A DNA stretch of 64,000 nucleotides from Actibacterium mucosum KCTC 23349. GTDB taxonomy: Bacteria; Pseudomonadota; Alphaproteobacteria; Rhodobacterales; Rhodobacteraceae. Within the stretch, counting starts at the first letter, position 1. Every line of letters starts with the position of its first letter. The stretch lies in NCBI RefSeq assembly GCF_000647975.1, contig NZ_JFKE01000003.1:62001-126000 (forward strand), written 5' to 3'. The translations under genes were made by a program, and so were the position numbers. Positions 62,517 to 64,000 of this stretch are shown here, piece after piece. The notes below the pieces were generated by a model, which saw only the letters and a program-made list of their open reading frames with translations, had not been told where the DNA came from and made no database searches.

Positions 62517-63088
62517 CGTCCGCATTGATGGCGTTTTGCGGAACGCTTGCGGTTTGGCCGGCTTGCAAAACAAAATCGTCGCGTTGGCTGCTTGCCCTCA
62601 TGGCGGCCTTCGCAGCTGTTTGCAGCTTTGCCGCGTCACAGCTGTATTCGGTGTCACTGCTTTGGGCCGTTTTCAGCACGGTATTAAGCGCCTTGTTGGC
62701 ATTGGCCGCAGTCATAGACCATCAAACCGGGCGTATCCCTGATGTCGTTCCTGCGGTGCTTGCTTTGACAGGGGCCGCAATGCTGTTCCTGACTGGGGCG
62801 CAGTGGCTTCCGTTTGTGGTCACGTCCGCAGCGATCGTTGCATTGCTTGTGACCGTGCGCGCCCGCAACCGACCCATTCCAATCGGCGAAGGCGATCTGT
62901 TGCTAATTGCCGCCGCCGGAATGTGGCTGGGGCCCATCCACCTGGCGTGGGCCATTTTGGTTTCAACCGCTGCACATCTCTTGGGACTGCTTGTTCAACG
63001 TTTCGCAGGAGGCCCCTCACCTACCCTCGCCCCGTTCGCGCCCGCCATGTTTTTTGGAATATTTTGCGTTTGGGCCTTGTCGCGTTAA
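62513..63088 (+). CDS. prepilin peptidase, A24 family (CpaA/TadV-like)
   Basis: 191 residues with six hydrophobic helices. The two catalytic Asp residues are in VIDHQTGRIPDVV (Asp69) and PIGEGDLL (Asp128, GxGD motif). It would cut the leader from the TadE-like proteins and could methylate the new end only if the larger N-domain were present, which it is not. Overlaps the caspase gene by ATGA. Confidence 0.88.
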   Translation: MTSALMAFCGTLAVWPACKTKSSRWLLALMAAFAAVCSFAASQLYSVSLLWAVFSTVLSALLALAAVIDHQTGRIPDVVPAVLALTGAAMLFLTGAQWLPFVVTSAAIVALLVTVRARNRPIPIGEGDLLLIAAAGMWLGPIHLAWAILVSTAAHLLGLLVQRFAGGPSPTLAPFAPAMFFGIFCVWALSR

Positions 63089-63148
63089 CATCGTTGCGTT
63101 GCCGAAACTTCAAGAATCATGTGCCAATAGGCACGTCCGGGTATTGTT

Positions 63149-63700
63149 ATGAAGAAACTATTTTTAACTCTCTGCGCCACGATTTCTTTTTTGATGGTGC
63201 CTTTTGCCGCAACGTCTCAGGACTTGCCGGTGGAAACGATTGTTCAATCCTTACTGCCGGAACGCACAGGCCCCGTGATCTCGGGTGCGACGGCTGAACT
63301 GACGCGCGGCATTCAACGCCAAGCCCCCATCCCCGAAGTGTTCGACCTTCCCAAGGCGCAACTGATTGTCAGTTTCGAAGGAAATTCGCACCGCTTGACG
63401 GAACCGGGTTTGCGTGCCCTGCGCTCGATTGCAGCAGCCTTGAAAGACCCGCGTCTTGCCGACGCTCCCTTTCAGGTTGGAAGCCACGCCTATGATCCGG
63501 CGAATTTGGCCGGAGCGCAGGTTCTGACAACGCGACGTGCTACGACGATAACGCAGCATTTGAATGTCTTCTATGACATTCCAACCGAACGTCTGATCCC
63601 TGTGGGGTACGGCACAAGTGCACCTTTTGATCTGGCCCAGGCGGCCCATCCGATGAACAATCGGATCGAGCTGATCAACCTGGCCCCACTGAACAAGTAA
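63149..63700 (+). CDS. degenerate OmpA-like exported protein
   Basis: 183 residues, signal peptide of about 22 residues. The OmpA C-domain layout is visible (IVSFEGNSHRLTEPGLRALRSI, LIPVGYGTSAPF, NNRIELINL), but the peptidoglycan-binding SGHTD motif is replaced by GSHAYDP. It may keep the fold without diaminopimelate binding. Confidence 0.78.
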   Translation: MKKLFLTLCATISFLMVPFAATSQDLPVETIVQSLLPERTGPVISGATAELTRGIQRQAPIPEVFDLPKAQLIVSFEGNSHRLTEPGLRALRSIAAALKDPRLADAPFQVGSHAYDPANLAGAQVLTTRRATTITQHLNVFYDIPTERLIPVGYGTSAPFDLAQAAHPMNNRIELINLAPLNK

Positions 63701-63718
63701 CGTGAAAGGACATTAAAC

Positions 63719-64000
63719 ATGTTGGCATCACTTTACCTTAAGAAAGCCGGAAAGCTGGCCGCGGCCATTTCCCTGGCAATCGTTGTTATCTCTGGTCAGG
63801 CCATGGCGGAAAAGCGCGTTGCGCTTTTGATTGGCAACAGTGCCTATCAACACACGGTACAACTGAAAAACCCATCGAACGACGCCAAGGCAATGGCGGC
63901 AAAGCTGCGTTCGCTGGGGTTCGAAACGGTTGAAGGGTACGATCTGGACTTCCTGGGCATGCGATCCAAAGCGCGTGAGTTTGCCTCTCTTGCCCAAGGC
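63719..64000 (+). CDS. third caspase-family protein, cut by the window end
   Basis: The first 94 residues are present. A signal peptide (AAAISLAIVVISGQAMA) precedes EKRVALLIGNSAYQHTVQLK, NPSNDAKAMAAKLRSLGF and YDLDF, the first strands of a caspase domain. Its His and Cys lie beyond position 64000, so activity cannot be judged. Confidence 0.82.
   Translation, partial: MLASLYLKKAGKLAAAISLAIVVISGQAMAEKRVALLIGNSAYQHTVQLKNPSNDAKAMAAKLRSLGFETVEGYDLDFLGMRSKAREFASLAQG

Noticed and set aside
1-64000. CRISPR arrays, rRNA genes, phage modules
   Set aside because: No regularly spaced repeats, rRNA-like sequence or phage structural genes were seen.

Overview
The window is GC-rich chromosomal DNA of an alphaproteobacterium, almost certainly of the Rhodobacteraceae (Roseobacter/Rhodobacter group). 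The evidence is a permuted two-piece tmRNA gene, an alpha-type SspB, an acuI-type acryloyl-CoA reductase, a trgA-trgB-cysK tellurite locus, a VWA-Hint protein and the gene order fumC-DUF4169-RHH-sufE. Family names were assigned by reading motifs; no database search was run.

Layout. 0-6 kb: a minus-strand branched-chain amino acid/amide ABC transporter operon (livK-H-M-G-F) that continues into an acyl-CoA thioesterase and a kynurenine-formamidase-like hydrolase, preceded by a stand-alone Lrp ligand-binding domain. 6.4-16.6 kb: tRNA-Ser, an acyltransferase, cysK-trgB-trgA, a photolyase, a class V aminotransferase, acuI, an alpha/beta hydrolase, DinB, then a TetR regulator and SRPBCC proteins. 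16.7-29.2 kb: VWA-Hint protein, tmRNA, chrA, sspB, a phospholipid-methyltransferase-like gene, an exported haloalkane dehalogenase whose ribosome-binding site lies in a hairpin, fumC, a Rieske-like protein that has lost its cluster ligands, sufE, rnd and purMN. 29.2-35.4 kb: an exported metallo-hydrolase divergent from a LysR regulator, two tRNAs, a sensor kinase, an ene-reductase and a zinc-ribbon remnant. 35.8-41.7 kb: a GntR - two Gfo/Idh/MocA dehydrogenases - TctCBA operon for import and oxidation of an unknown organic acid or sugar acid. 42.4-45.1 kb: an HxlR/DUF899/DUF2182 group that ends in a decayed SnoaL-like gene and IS3-family debris.

The most interesting part is 45.4-64.0 kb, a single co-directional cluster that runs off the end of the window. 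Its core is Tad/Flp-pilus-like: two CpaF/VirB11-type ATPases, CpaB, TadB, TadC, two TadE-like pseudopilins, a TadG-like protein and an A24 prepilin peptidase. Where a classical locus has one flp pilin gene, this one has four tiny single-helix proteins that start M-[SK]-[ILV]-E-Y and appear to have no cleavable leader. The core is joined to parts not usual in Tad loci: an FHA-like membrane protein, an 1126-residue pseudokinase-membrane-helical-FGE-sulfatase fusion, three caspase-fold proteins (one with His/Cys, one lacking both, one cut by the window end) and two OmpA-like proteins. I infer an envelope-spanning Tad-derived machine with a T6SS-like FHA/kinase regulatory layer and caspase-fold partners. 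No secretin (CpaC) or CpaE was seen, so these are either beyond the right edge, elsewhere in the genome, or absent.
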